A stretch of DNA of 64,000 nucleotides from Phytophthora colocasiae. Lineage: Eukaryota; Oomycota; Peronosporomycetes; Peronosporales; Peronosporaceae. The stretch is from assembly GCA_018806915.1 (NCBI GenBank), contig JAGKQI010000104.1, positions 2,030,001 through 2,094,000 on the forward strand, given 5' to 3'. This document shows, in pieces, positions 25,835 through 35,076 of the stretch; the stretch's first letter is position 1; each line of letters opens with the position of its first letter. Position numbers and translations under genes: made by a program. The notes beneath the pieces are model-generated. The model had not been told where the DNA came from. It saw nothing but the letters and a program-made list of their open reading frames with translations, and made no database searches.

Positions 25835-25838
25835 TAGC
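25835..25838. repeat. Target site duplication TAGC, left of LTR element 1
   Basis: The unit sequence AGCTAGCGCC is split so that TAGC appears on both sides (25835-25838 and 33739-33742) of an element starting TGACATGATG. Confidence 0.9.
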
Positions 25839-27520
25839 TGACATGATGTAACTTCAGATTTTCTGGCGTCATGCTGCTGTTACCCTGTGGTGTACCTGGT
25901 TACATTTGGTTTTGGAGAGGAAGTATGTGGGACGTGGCTGCACCCGTGTGATATCTATGGAAGATTGTGGATAAACCTTCGCCTGACTGTAAAGGGGCCC
26001 AAAGGACCAGAAGTGTACTTCAGAGTGTGCACAACTCTGAAGGTCAACTACACTCTGTCTGGTCACCGGACTTTCCCCGACGATGAGTGCCTAAGTTCTG
26101 GCGGAAAGTCTCTCAGAAGAACGTATCTCTGAGAGACCTCATCCCGTTACCGTCCAGCGCGACGATGGATGGTTCAAGGATTCACAATATATACCCGCAG
26201 AGACCAAGTATCGCGCGCCGGACGCCGCGCACCCGCGCAACCCTCAAGATCTTCATGTACGTTGAAGCATTAGTGCTCCGTACTCTGGTTTCGTATTCAA
26301 GACTCTGGTATCTCTAACTCTGAGTGACCAAGACTCTGAAAAACCAAGTGATATCAGACTCTGAAAACCAGGATACCAGACTCTGAAACCACCGAAGATT
26401 CAAGACCATACTGAAACCAAGTGAACCCAAGTTCAAGTCACGCATTCAAGTGATTACTGACCTGCACATCCCCCGTAATGACGTCTCTACCTGTCAACCC
26501 ATCGAGATCGGCTGCACAGACTGCATACTGAGACCAAGTCAAAGTACCAGATGTATACAAAGACCAAGAGTACCTGAGATATGAAGACTGACTGCATAAA
26601 GGACGCAAAAGACGACAAGAAGGAGAGAGTTACCAGAGATATATGATAGTTATGAGGAAGATAAACGATAAACAGAGTTCAATTTGCCGTGTAGCCCAGA
26701 AGTCGTTGTATTTCTGCCTGCAAGGCCACGTCAAGGTTTGGTGCCGTGTGATCTCTCGCCTATCCAACTCTTAGGCGGAGATCAGGTAACGTAGAGACCT
26801 GAGAGGACCCGCCTATTCCATATCCTAGTTGGGTCGTTTGTTTTGTCTCTAGCGGTAGCCCATTTCATATTGCTCGTTTGGACAGGCTCTGGAAACTAGA
26901 CAGTCGTTTTCAGAGTGCAAGGTAGACTGTTGTATATAGCCGATTGTATTGGTTTATATTTTCCTCTATATAAGAGGGTGGTGCGCGAACGTAAAGGGAT
27001 ACCAGACAGACCAGGTGTCTGGTAGCAAGTCCCTAGTTGACCTGGAGTGTTAGCCCACCGTTCAAGGGCCTAGAAAGAATAAGAACGGCTGTATATATTT
27101 GTATATTTTCGAACTCTGTATATTGGTTGTTTATCTCTGAAAGTCAGGTATCTCGGTTCTGGATTTGTGATATTCAGACACCGATTTCAGACTTTCTCTG
27201 GTATATTAACCTCTTTTCGACTGCCGACTTCCTGGAAACCACCTTGGTTCCCAGAGATTCCGACTCCCGAACGCTCCTGGAAGGATTTCCTGAATACCGA
27301 CACCAGACTCCAAGAGGAACCCCAACTTCTCTTCACAAACACATTCTCAGACTCCGGCGAGGGTCATATTTCCGAAGACAACGAACCCACGAGGATACCG
27401 CAAGGTACCACACGCCAACCTATCGTTATACGGCTCTGAAAACCCCTTTTCAGTAGTCGTATAACTAGGGTTCACTATACGCCCCTGCTCCGCGACCAAA
27501 GTTTCACCGACTTCGCGACA
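25839..27520 (+). repeat. 5' LTR of element 1
   Basis: 1682 bp, TGACATGATG to TTCGCGACA. It contains a TATA box at 26967 and repeated short motifs of the form GACTCTGAAA (about 26325-26390). No conserved protein frame is seen inside. Confidence 0.92.
26967..26974 (+). promoter_or_regulatory. TATA box of the 5' LTR
   Basis: TATATAAG, about 1.13 kb into the LTR, followed by a G-rich start region. It is the expected U3/R promoter. The same motif is kept in the 3' LTR (33180-33187) and in the inverted copies, except the one near 41460 where it is mutated. Confidence 0.7.
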
Positions 27521-27522
27521 AC

Positions 27523-27540
27523 TGGTGCGCGTGCCCGGAT
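27523..27540 (+). other. Primer binding site of element 1
   Basis: TGGTGCGCGTGCCCGGAT begins 2 nt after the LTR. Its complement ends in CGCGCACCA, preceded by CCGGG as in a tRNA T stem, so it fits a tRNA 3' end. It does not match the array tRNA-Glu, which would need TGGTTCCCACACC. The primer tRNA is not identified. Confidence 0.75.
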
Positions 27541-27613
27541 TTTTGGAATCGTGATATCACCGGATTTGAGAGTACAAGAAGAGAAAGTTTCCTGTCAAGC
27601 GTTTATATTCAAG

Positions 27614-28291
27614 ATGGCTACGCCAGGATCTACGAGAGGAGGACGCCGTGGTCGTGGTCGGAGTACTTCGACACGTCAGTCCAAGCGTCTACAAGGTCTA
27701 TCGCCTGAGGAGCAACCAGACTTGGATGCTATCCAGAAGGCGGCCCGCGAGAAGAGGAAAGCTGACCGAGAGAAGAAGGCAGCTGAGAGTGTGAGCGTCC
27801 CAGAACCGGCGGTCGAAGACCAGCCTACTGAAGAGCTAGAAGCTCAGGAGACACCTGCTGTCTCTGGTGAACAAGGTTCTGAAGGCCCGTCAGAAGTCGA
27901 AGCTTCTGGTGACGAGATGACCACTGCCCGTGGTGGTGATGAGGCGTCTGAGGGAGGCGCCGATATGGTTGAGCCCCCGGAAGTGATCGATCTGTGTTCA
28001 GACTCGACAACTTCTGGCCAGTCCGTGGATGAAGTGAAACCAGAACCCGGAATCTCTGAAGAACATGTTCCGCAATCCCCAAAGTCTGAAGACACACCGA
28101 TGTCTGATGACGTGTTGATCAAGTCCGACGATTCTCTGAAGACACCGTCTGAAGAGTCTGGGAGGGCTGACTCGCTTGATGGGGAACGTGCTCTGAAGTA
28201 TGTGCGTCGAGTTCCGCCGCTGGAGAGATATGGATGCTGGCAAGGTCGTCCCGCCAAGCATCGAGTATATGTGGCCGACGATGAAGCCTAG
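27614..28291 (+). CDS. Gag-like polyprotein of element 1, N-terminal part
   Basis: 225 codons from ATG at 27614. I chose this start because it opens the basic segment MATPGSTRGGRRGRGR, and the same frame upstream crosses non-coding leader. Residues 1-35 are Arg/Gly-rich, residues 35-65 are Lys/Arg/Glu-rich and probably helical, and the remainder is acidic and low-complexity (many Ser-Glu and Glu-Pro). The real frame appears to leave this one at about 28195, where a +1/-1 shift leads into a frame with a conserved-looking segment (GKVVPPSIEYMWP). The stop at 28289 is therefore probably not the natural end. The role is inferred as the leading part of a structural Gag. Confidence 0.7.
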   Translation: MATPGSTRGGRRGRGRSTSTRQSKRLQGLSPEEQPDLDAIQKAAREKRKADREKKAAESVSVPEPAVEDQPTEELEAQETPAVSGEQGSEGPSEVEASGDEMTTARGGDEASEGGADMVEPPEVIDLCSDSTTSGQSVDEVKPEPGISEEHVPQSPKSEDTPMSDDVLIKSDDSLKTPSEESGRADSLDGERALKYVRRVPPLERYGCWQGRPAKHRVYVADDEA

Positions 28292-29043
28292 TGCTGATGC
28301 TTTCCAGAAAGCTGCTGCAGCGACCGGCGACTACATCAAGTGGCGATGTTCCTCCATCTTCCCTGAGGATATGTGGATCTCAGAGTTTCACGAGGCGTCA
28401 TGGTTTTGGTCGGATCCAAGATCTTTCCTATGTCGAGATCCCGATGAGTACGTTGACAGCACCAGAGTGTGTGGCAATTCTTCAGACAATGCTGTACGAG
28501 GCAGGTTTCGAATTTCATAACCTCCTCCCAACATGGTCTCAGACGCAAGCGTCAGCTGTCTTCGAGTCTCAAGTACGCAGTGTGGCGTCCGAACTTCAGA
28601 GTCGACTCGCTGTAGAATTGGTTGAGTGGGCCACCGTGACCTCCAGGTTACAAGTGAACCGACTCCCGGAAGACATGGAACGAGAAAACACAGCAAGCCA
28701 AGATGAAGCAGACCGTATATTACCTGACAAGGACGCTGACCTACAAGGACAACGATTGATCATGCGACTCCGGGTGACCGGACTCCGAGTGACACACAGT
28801 TCCGATGGTTCCAGCAGTGACGAGCCACCGCGGTCCAAGCGCTTACAGCAGAGACCGCCGCGCCCACAAGTCCTGTCAACACCGTCAGCTTTATCAACGC
28901 CGTCGCTGTCTTCACTGCCGCAGTATGAGAGTCGCTCTGATAACACGCGACCGGAATCTGAGACACCAATGTCTGAAGATCACAGCACTTCTCAGACTCG
29001 GATGTCGGACGTGCCACCCCAGTGTCATTGGGACCTCGGATGA
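28291..29043 (+). CDS. Gag-like polyprotein of element 1, second fragment
   Basis: An open frame whose first ~45 codons are out of frame with the likely original protein; the original frame seems to enter near 28420 (YVEIPMSTLTAPECVAIL). That part has a helical segment around QTMLYEAGFEFHNLLPTW and then a Ser/Pro/Thr-rich stretch ending with RPESETPMSEDHSTS. It is broken at about 29020, beyond which the protein continues in another frame. No enzymatic motif is seen. It belongs to the same Gag as its neighbours. Confidence 0.55.
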   Translation: MLMLSRKLLQRPATTSSGDVPPSSLRICGSQSFTRRHGFGRIQDLSYVEIPMSTLTAPECVAILQTMLYEAGFEFHNLLPTWSQTQASAVFESQVRSVASELQSRLAVELVEWATVTSRLQVNRLPEDMERENTASQDEADRILPDKDADLQGQRLIMRLRVTGLRVTHSSDGSSSDEPPRSKRLQQRPPRPQVLSTPSALSTPSLSSLPQYESRSDNTRPESETPMSEDHSTSQTRMSDVPPQCHWDLG

Positions 29044-29124
29044 CCAGTCGTCGGGATTCCTGACTTCACGCGGAAGCTCAACAGATTCGTCTTTAATGTC
29101 CATGAGTCGAGGGCGGCGTCACAC

Positions 29125-29478
29125 ATGCCACTTTCTGCAGGAGGTCTGGTGATGCCTGCACAAGGCGACGGTGGTTTCACTGATGGAGATACCATGAGGC
29201 TTGAAGTGCCTCAAACTCTAGGGAGCATGCCAATGGATGTGGACGAATTCGATATGGTGAAGAAGCCCGGAATTCCTGAGATGATGTCTGAAAACCAGTT
29301 GTCATTCAGAGATTCTCCACAGGATTTCAGACAACAGATATCGGAAGCTCCACTGCCGGCCATTACAAGTCAAGGGGCGAGTCATCCATGCCGACATTCG
29401 AGTCTTAAGAACGAGGATCTCCAGCCAACATCTTCCAGCCGCTTGATTTCCATCACTTCCAAGTCGCACGAAGTCTGA
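29125..29478 (+). CDS. Gag-like polyprotein of element 1, third fragment
   Basis: 117 codons of Met/Asp/Pro-rich, probably disordered protein (MPMDVDEFDMVKKPGIPEMM). It continues in another frame after about 29465, into the start of the coiled-coil region (QQQEWQSRMEQAQMEFL). No known domain recognised. Confidence 0.5.
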   Translation: MPLSAGGLVMPAQGDGGFTDGDTMRLEVPQTLGSMPMDVDEFDMVKKPGIPEMMSENQLSFRDSPQDFRQQISEAPLPAITSQGASHPCRHSSLKNEDLQPTSSSRLISITSKSHEV

Positions 29479-29636
29479 AGCTCGAAGTTCTCACAAATCA
29501 GGGCTTGCCCAGGTCGAACTGAATGTCATGAGGCAGCAGCAGGAGTGGCAGAGCCGGATGGAACAAGCGCAGATGGAGTTCTTGGTCCGAGAACGCTTGA
29601 GTCCCTGAACGTGATCGCCGTCGGGAACAACGCGAC

Positions 29637-31451
29637 TTGGAAGCAAGACGCGAGATCCAGACGCTCACCGACCGCTTGTTGAAGTCCGAAAACGCGAGAC
29701 TGGAGGCGGAGAGACGTGCTGACGACGCCGAAGAACGCAGAAGTCTGGTATCTGAGAGTAAACTCAGAAGTCACAGCGCGGCAAAGTTGGAAACTCTGAA
29801 AACGGAACTCTGGAACTCTGAAAACCAACGTCTGGAATCAGAGTTTGCTGATCGCTGGCGACAGCGAGAGGCCGAAGCCGAAGCCGAAGCCGAACATGTG
29901 CGTGCAACTGATAAGATGAAGCGGGACTGGATTTCTCAAATGGAAGCCTTACAGCAGCGAATGAAAGACGTGGAAGCCGAGCGCGACAGGGAGAAAGAGA
30001 GTTCTCAGAACATGCAACGCTTCCAAGCCGGCCAGTTGAGAAACCTTCGAGCAACACTGTCCCAAGTTCAAGAGGCGCGAAGGGTCGGTCATCCTGATTC
30101 AGCAACTGCAACACCAGTGTTTAACACTGGAAACCCTGAAGTTGCAACTATGCACCCACTATCCGGATCAGAAATCAGAAATGGCGCAACTGGGGTTAGG
30201 GGATCAGAAGGAGTCGTCAGCAGGGGTAGGTTTGCACCCATTAAAACGACGGCGGCCTTCTATCCACTTCCTTCTCCAAGTGGAGCGGCAACCATTAAGC
30301 ACGCGACGGCTGGGAGTCATGGCGCCACCACTACGGCTGCTACAACGACCCAGACATACCAGGCGGCTCCCCGGACCAGGGCCAAGGCAGCAACAAGGCG
30401 TACGTCGACACCAAGATGTGTTATGACACCCCAAACGGGTCCTAGATGCTCGGAACATGGCGAGGATGCCTTCCCAAAGTTGGAAAAGTTGGTAGAACCA
30501 CCAGACTTCGAAGAAAGCTCAGACAACTCAGGCTCGGACTCGGATAGCTCGTCGTCTGGTATCTGGATGGCCCCTGGAACGGTGAACACGACGATGTCTC
30601 GAGGACAAAATGGAGAGACTTTGCTAACACTCAGACCTGTTATAAACTCCAAGTTTATCGAAGGATTTGATCCCAGAGGCACGCGTCGGCAACGAGTTCA
30701 CTGGTGGGAGCGTTTTCTGAATATGGCACATCAGGAAGGTTGGTCTTCCAGACAATGCATTCAAGAACTCAAGCTAAAACTTCAGGTATCAGCACGTGAC
30801 TGGTTTAACCAGCTCCCGAAAAGCGTGTCACGTGACTGGAAAAGATTATCGTCAGAGTTTCGAAAACGCTACTGCAAACCTCGATCCCTACATTCTGAGA
30901 TATATTTCACGATGGAGATGAGATTTTCAGAGACTCCGTTGGACTTCTTCTATCGTCTGAACTCCGCCGCTGGGAAAGCAGGCGTGGATTTCAGGAAGTC
31001 GTTCGAATGTCTGGAAGAACATGTCTTACGGTTTATCACAAAGCTCAAGGACGCACGTCTGAAAACCTCGTTGCAAGCTCAGAGATTTCGATGTATTTTA
31101 GACTTGGAATACGCCCTGCAGCAGGATGAAGACGTGTGGAGGACATGTGACCGAGAGATTACCCGAGACTTCAGAGCCAATTCTATTCTGCGGCGACAGT
31201 TCCTGCCCAAGTTCACAAGAGATGTGGATTCTGAAGATTCTGACTCTGAAAACTCTGAAAACCATAACGAATCTCTAAAATCCAATCTGGATCAGACTGG
31301 AGATACCAGAGTTCAGACTGGAGATTCCAGACTTCCAGATGTGACTTCAGCGTCTACCCGTGATGGAAACATTGCGCAAGCTTCCTCGGGTGCCTCAACA
31401 GCTCCACCAAGTGGTGAACAGAATCGGTCCTTGACGAACGAAGTCTACTAA
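29637..31451 (+). CDS. Gag-like polyprotein of element 1, coiled coil plus Retrotrans_gag domain
   Basis: 604 codons. Residues 1-150 are a Glu/Arg/Lys-rich coiled coil (heptad-like, with a run of EAEAEAE near 80-85). Residues 150-300 are low complexity. An acidic Ser/Asp run lies near 300-315. Residues 345-505 form a capsid-type domain of the Ty3/gypsy Gag family, with WWERFLNMA (W356), LPKSVSRDWKRLSSEF, ETPLDFFYRLN and HVLRFITKLKDARLKTSL. The tail is Ser/Asp-rich. There is no CCHC zinc knuckle and no protease motif. The same frame runs upstream to a TGA near 29598; comparison with element copy 2 shows this copy lacks G residues in two GG pairs there, so the stop is probably a small deletion or base-call error and the coding region continues from the previous fragments. 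Confidence 0.82.
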   Translation: MEARREIQTLTDRLLKSENARLEAERRADDAEERRSLVSESKLRSHSAAKLETLKTELWNSENQRLESEFADRWRQREAEAEAEAEHVRATDKMKRDWISQMEALQQRMKDVEAERDREKESSQNMQRFQAGQLRNLRATLSQVQEARRVGHPDSATATPVFNTGNPEVATMHPLSGSEIRNGATGVRGSEGVVSRGRFAPIKTTAAFYPLPSPSGAATIKHATAGSHGATTTAATTTQTYQAAPRTRAKAATRRTSTPRCVMTPQTGPRCSEHGEDAFPKLEKLVEPPDFEESSDNSGSDSDSSSSGIWMAPGTVNTTMSRGQNGETLLTLRPVINSKFIEGFDPRGTRRQRVHWWERFLNMAHQEGWSSRQCIQELKLKLQVSARDWFNQLPKSVSRDWKRLSSEFRKRYCKPRSLHSEIYFTMEMRFSETPLDFFYRLNSAAGKAGVDFRKSFECLEEHVLRFITKLKDARLKTSLQAQRFRCILDLEYALQQDEDVWRTCDREITRDFRANSILRRQFLPKFTRDVDSEDSDSENSENHNESLKSNLDQTGDTRVQTGDSRLPDVTSASTRDGNIAQASSGASTAPPSGEQNRSLTNEVY

Positions 31452-31979
31452 GTGCTATACGACATGGGATGGCGCCCGCCGACACATTCCTCAATTAGAT
31501 TATCGAGTCAAGAGTCCCACAGCACGCGACCGCGTGTACGTTCCCAGCAAACGCAGGCTAGGGGCGGCCATCTCAGAATGTAGACTGTGCAGCGTTTTCC
31601 CGGTATCAAGGTTGATGCGCCTTCCTGGTACTCGATTTTCAGGAATGCAACGTCTGAAATAGTGTGCTTCAGCCTGAGATTTCAGAGAACGCATTCTGAG
31701 GTCCAACCTGTTCTCGTCGACATGTGACTTTGCGTGGATCCAGAATTGATTGTGTGGACTTATGATGGGATTTCGCGAAGCTATGGATGTGAAGTTGGTG
31801 GCAGTAGATTTTATGTGGTTTTGCAAGACCGTGGCGTTCGACCTAAGTGTGGCGAAAATAATTGCTTCAAAGTATCTCTGGAGCTCCAGAATACTGGAGT
31901 AGCGGTTGATTGCTTCGACGATTTTTGCCTGGCCATGGTACGCAGTTCTGATAAGTACCATCACTGACGAACCGTGACC
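31452..31979 (+). other. 3' untranslated interior of element 1
   Basis: About 530 bp between the Gag stop and the polypurine tract, where pol would lie in a complete element. No reverse transcriptase or integrase motif is visible in any frame. Copies 2 and 3 keep this stretch, so the absence of pol is ancestral and not a deletion in one copy. Confidence 0.7.
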
Positions 31980-31994
31980 AGGAGGGGCCGAGGT
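31980..31994 (+). other. Polypurine tract of element 1
   Basis: AGGAGGGGCCGAGGT directly before the 3' LTR, the expected plus-strand primer. Its location confirms the plus orientation. Confidence 0.75.
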
Positions 31995-33738
31995 TGACGC
32001 ATGATGTAACTTCAGATTTTCTGGCGTCATGCTGCTGTTACCCAGTGGTGTACCTGGTTACATTTGGTTTTGGAGAGAGAAGTATGTGGGACGTGGCTGC
32101 ACCCGTGTGATATCTGTGGAAGATTGTGGATAAACCTTCGCCTGGACTGTAAAGGGGCCCAAAGGACCAGAAGTAGTACTTCAGGAGTGTGCACAACTCT
32201 GAAGAGATCAACTACACTCTGTATGGTCACCGGACTTTCCCTGACGATGAGTGCCTAAGATTCTGGCGGAAAGTCTCTCAGAAGAACTGTATCTCTGAGA
32301 GACCTCATCCCGTTACCGTCCAGCGCGACGATAAGATGTCTGGGATTTCAAGGATTCACAATATATACCCGCAGAGACCAAAAGTATCGCGCGCCTTGGA
32401 CGCCGCGCACCCGCGCAACCCTCGTTAAGATCTTGCATGTACGTTGGAAGCATTTAGTGCTCCGTACTCTGGTTTCGTATTCAAGACTCTGGTATCTCTA
32501 ACTCCACTGAGTGACCAAGACTCTGAAAACTAAGTGATATCAGACTCTGAAAACCAGGATACCAGACTCTGAAACCACCGAAGATTCAAGACCATACTGA
32601 AACCAAGTGAACCCAAGTTCAAGTTTCACGCATTCAAGTGATTACTGACCTGCACACATCCCCGTAATGACGTCTCTACCTGTATCAACCCATCGGAGAT
32701 CGGCTGCACAGACTGCATACTGAGTGACCAAGTCAAAGTACCAGATGTATACAAAGACCAAAGAGTACCTGAGATATGAAGACTGACGCTGCATAAAGGA
32801 CGCAAAAGACGACAAGAAGGAGAGAGTTACCAGAGATATATGATAGTTAGTGAGGAAGATAAACGATGAAACAGAGTTCAATTTGCCCGTGTAGCCCAGA
32901 AGTCGTTGTATTTCTGCCTGCAAGGCCACGTCAAGGTTTGCGGTGCCGTGTGATCTCTCGCCTATCCAATCCCCTTAGGCGGAGATCAGGTAACGTAGAG
33001 ACCTGAGAGGACCCGCCTATTCCATATCCTAGTTGGGTCGTTTGTTTTGTCCTCTAGCGGTATGGCCATTTCATGTGCCTCGTTTGGACAGGCTCTGGAA
33101 ACTAGACAGTCTCGTTTTCAGAGTGCAAGGTAGACTTTGTTGTATATAGCCGATTGTATTGGTTTATATTTTCCCACTCTATATAAGAGGGTGGTGCGCG
33201 AACGTAAAGGGATACCAGACAGACCAGGTGTCTGGTAGCAAGTCCCTAGTTGACCTGGAGTGTTAGCCGCCCACCGTTCAAGGGCCTAGAAAGAATAAGA
33301 ACGGCTGTATATATTTTGCTATATTTTCGAACTCTGTATATTGGTTGTTTATCTCTGAAAGTCAGGTATCTCGGTTCTGGATTTGTGATATTCAGACACC
33401 GATTTTGAAGACTTTCTCTGGTATATTAACCTCTTTTTCGACTGCCGACTTCCTGGAAACCACCTTTGGTTCCTAGAGATTCCGACTCCCGAACGCTCCT
33501 GGAAGGATTTCCTGAATACCGACACCAGACTCCAAGGGAACCCCAACTCTCTTCACAAAACATTCTCAGACTCCGGCGAGGGTCATATTTCCGAAGACAA
33601 CGAACCCACGAGGATACCGCAAGGTACCACACGCCAACCTATCGTTGTACGACTCTGAAAACCCCTTTTCAGTAGTCGTATAACTAGGGTTCACTATATT
33701 CCCTGCTCCATGACCAAAGTTTCACCGACTTCGCGATA
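31995..33738 (+). repeat. 3' LTR of element 1
   Basis: 1744 bp, TGACGCATGATG to TTCGCGATA, about 60 bp longer than the 5' LTR through scattered short insertions that begin near 32060. TATA box at 33180-33187. Confidence 0.92.
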
Positions 33739-33968
33739 TAGCGCCAAAGTGCAAAGATTCAGAGATAGGCCGCTGTCCGCTTCAGAGAGACACACGCCCA
33801 GCCGATATACGGTCGCGTACACTCGAAGACTATAGGGCGAGCTCCAGACGTGCAGATTGCTTGACGCACATGCTACAAAGACTTACAAAAAGCGACTTAC
33901 AAAAGACTTTGGCAGAAACACGTTAATGTTCAGAAGAGCGTAAGAGGAGAGGACGGAGCAAAAAGATG

Positions 33969-34047
33969 TTCCTGGCCACACTGGACTCGAACCCTGGTCT
34001 GCTGGGTGAGATTGCAGCTATCCTGTAACCGCCTAGACTATATGGGA
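33969..34047 (-). pseudogene. tRNA-Glu remnant
   Basis: Recognisable over its length but with insertions in the acceptor, anticodon (plus strand GTGAGATTGCAGC) and D regions. The anticodon arm cannot form normally. Confidence 0.7.
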
Positions 34048-34149
34048 AGGCTGAACACCACTAGCCACACACAAAATCACAAAACACAAACACACAATAA
34101 CAACACACAACACGCAAACATTGCACCCTCTCTCTCTCTCTCTCTCTGT

Positions 34150-34226
<77 letters not shown>

Positions 34227-34806
34227 TTCTACATCCACTGAAATCTTACATCAAGCTCACGCTCACGCTGCTCCACGTCTTACATCACCACTTCATACCC
34301 CACTGCATTCGACCAACTTCCACACACCGCTTCCCGAACTACACCCTGCTCTCTCAAGGTGCCTCAAGGTGCTCAAGGTGCTCAAAGCCTGCTCAAACTG
34401 CCTCAAGGTGCTCAAACTGTTCAATGTGGGGAGAGCGCACCTACACCATGTTCTCTTCTTCTGTCTACTTGCTGCGACGGTATTCCTGCTCATGCGGTTT
34501 CACACAGCTTGTACATCAACGCAGCCACATATAGACGTCGAAAAACGTGGTTGTAGTCTCAACACAGCTAGCGCCAAAGTGCAAAGATCCAGAGATAGGC
34601 CGCTGTCCGCTTCAGAGAGACACACGCCCAGCCGATATACGGTCGTGCGTATGGGACTCGAAGACTATAGGGCGAGATCCAGACGTGCAGACGAGTGACG
34701 TACATGCCAGCAAAGACTTACAAAGACTTACAAAGACTTTGGCAGAAACACGCACGTTCAGAAGAGCGTAAGGAGGATTCTGAGACGGTCTGCTGGGTGG
34801 AAAGAT

Positions 34807-34893
34807 GTTCCACACCTGGACTAAAGTCGAACCTGGGTCTGCTGGGTGAGAGCACAGCACAACACCTAACTGCCTAGACCTCTCTATATGGGA
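34807..34893 (-). pseudogene. tRNA-Glu remnant
   Basis: Heavily altered, with insertions in the T loop (CTAAAGTCG), between the anticodon and D arms, and in the D stem. Confidence 0.65.
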
Positions 34894-34935
34894 AGGCTTG
34901 ACATGGCACACACTACACACACACACACACATCAC

Positions 34936-34975
<40 letters not shown>

Positions 34976-35009
34976 TGCCACACACACACACACACAAGGC
35001 TCACACACA

Positions 35010-35076
<67 letters not shown>

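Larger units (their letters stand above)
1..25838 (-). repeat. Tandem array of ~755-bp tRNA-Glu(CTC) units (34 tRNA copies)
   Basis: Thirty-four head-to-tail units lie in one orientation, with tRNA-to-tRNA spacing from 738 to 856 bp and mostly 750-760. Read on the plus strand each unit holds: the tRNA gene (minus strand); a CA/CAACAA-rich spacer; a (CT)n tract; TTGCAG; an (AC)n tract; about 120 bp of unique spacer; a 9-bp minisatellite; about 130 bp; a short hairpin followed by GCTAGC; about 130 bp; three copies of ACAAAGACTT; and a purine-rich stretch back to the next tRNA. Outside the simple repeats the units are close to identical, which implies recent amplification or strong homogenisation. 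The first unit is partial (starts within the region before the ACAAAGACTT repeats). No poly-A tail or per-copy target duplication is seen, so these are satellite units, not dispersed SINEs. Confidence 0.95.
25839..33738 (+). mobile_element. Gag-only LTR retrotransposon, copy 1 (Ty3/gypsy-like, non-autonomous)
   Basis: The element is 7.9 kb with two direct LTRs of about 1.7 kb, TG..CA ends (the right end reads TA), a 4-bp TAGC duplication, an 18-nt tRNA-type primer site and a polypurine tract before the 3' LTR. The interior codes only for a long Gag-like protein broken by frameshifts. No protease, reverse transcriptase, RNase H or integrase frame is present in any frame, so it must depend on enzymes from a relative. 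Assignment to Ty3/gypsy rests on the Gag domain alone. It sits inside an array unit, at the GCTAGC that follows the TGTAGT/ACTACA hairpin. The two LTRs differ mostly by 1-3 nt insertions in the 3' copy, so the insertion looks young unless those are sequencing errors. Confidence 0.92.

Noticed and set aside
1..25838. A CRISPR array
   Set aside because: Repeats are 755-bp units and 9-bp minisatellites, with no alternation of constant short repeats and unique spacers, and the context is eukaryotic.
1..25838. tRNA-derived SINE family
   Set aside because: Units are strictly head to tail, in one orientation and at constant spacing, with no A-rich tail and no per-copy target duplication.
1..25838. 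rDNA or 5S repeat
   Set aside because: No 5S, 18S, 5.8S or 28S signature is seen in the unit; the only RNA gene recognised is tRNA-Glu.
27037..27456. A 139-codon frame inside the 5' LTR
   Set aside because: It lies in R/U5 sequence and is not kept in the other LTR copies. It is more likely non-coding.
31500..32030. A 176-codon minus-strand frame across the element 3' interior and LTR edge
   Set aside because: It is antisense to the element, overlaps the polypurine tract and LTR boundary, and has no recognisable domain.
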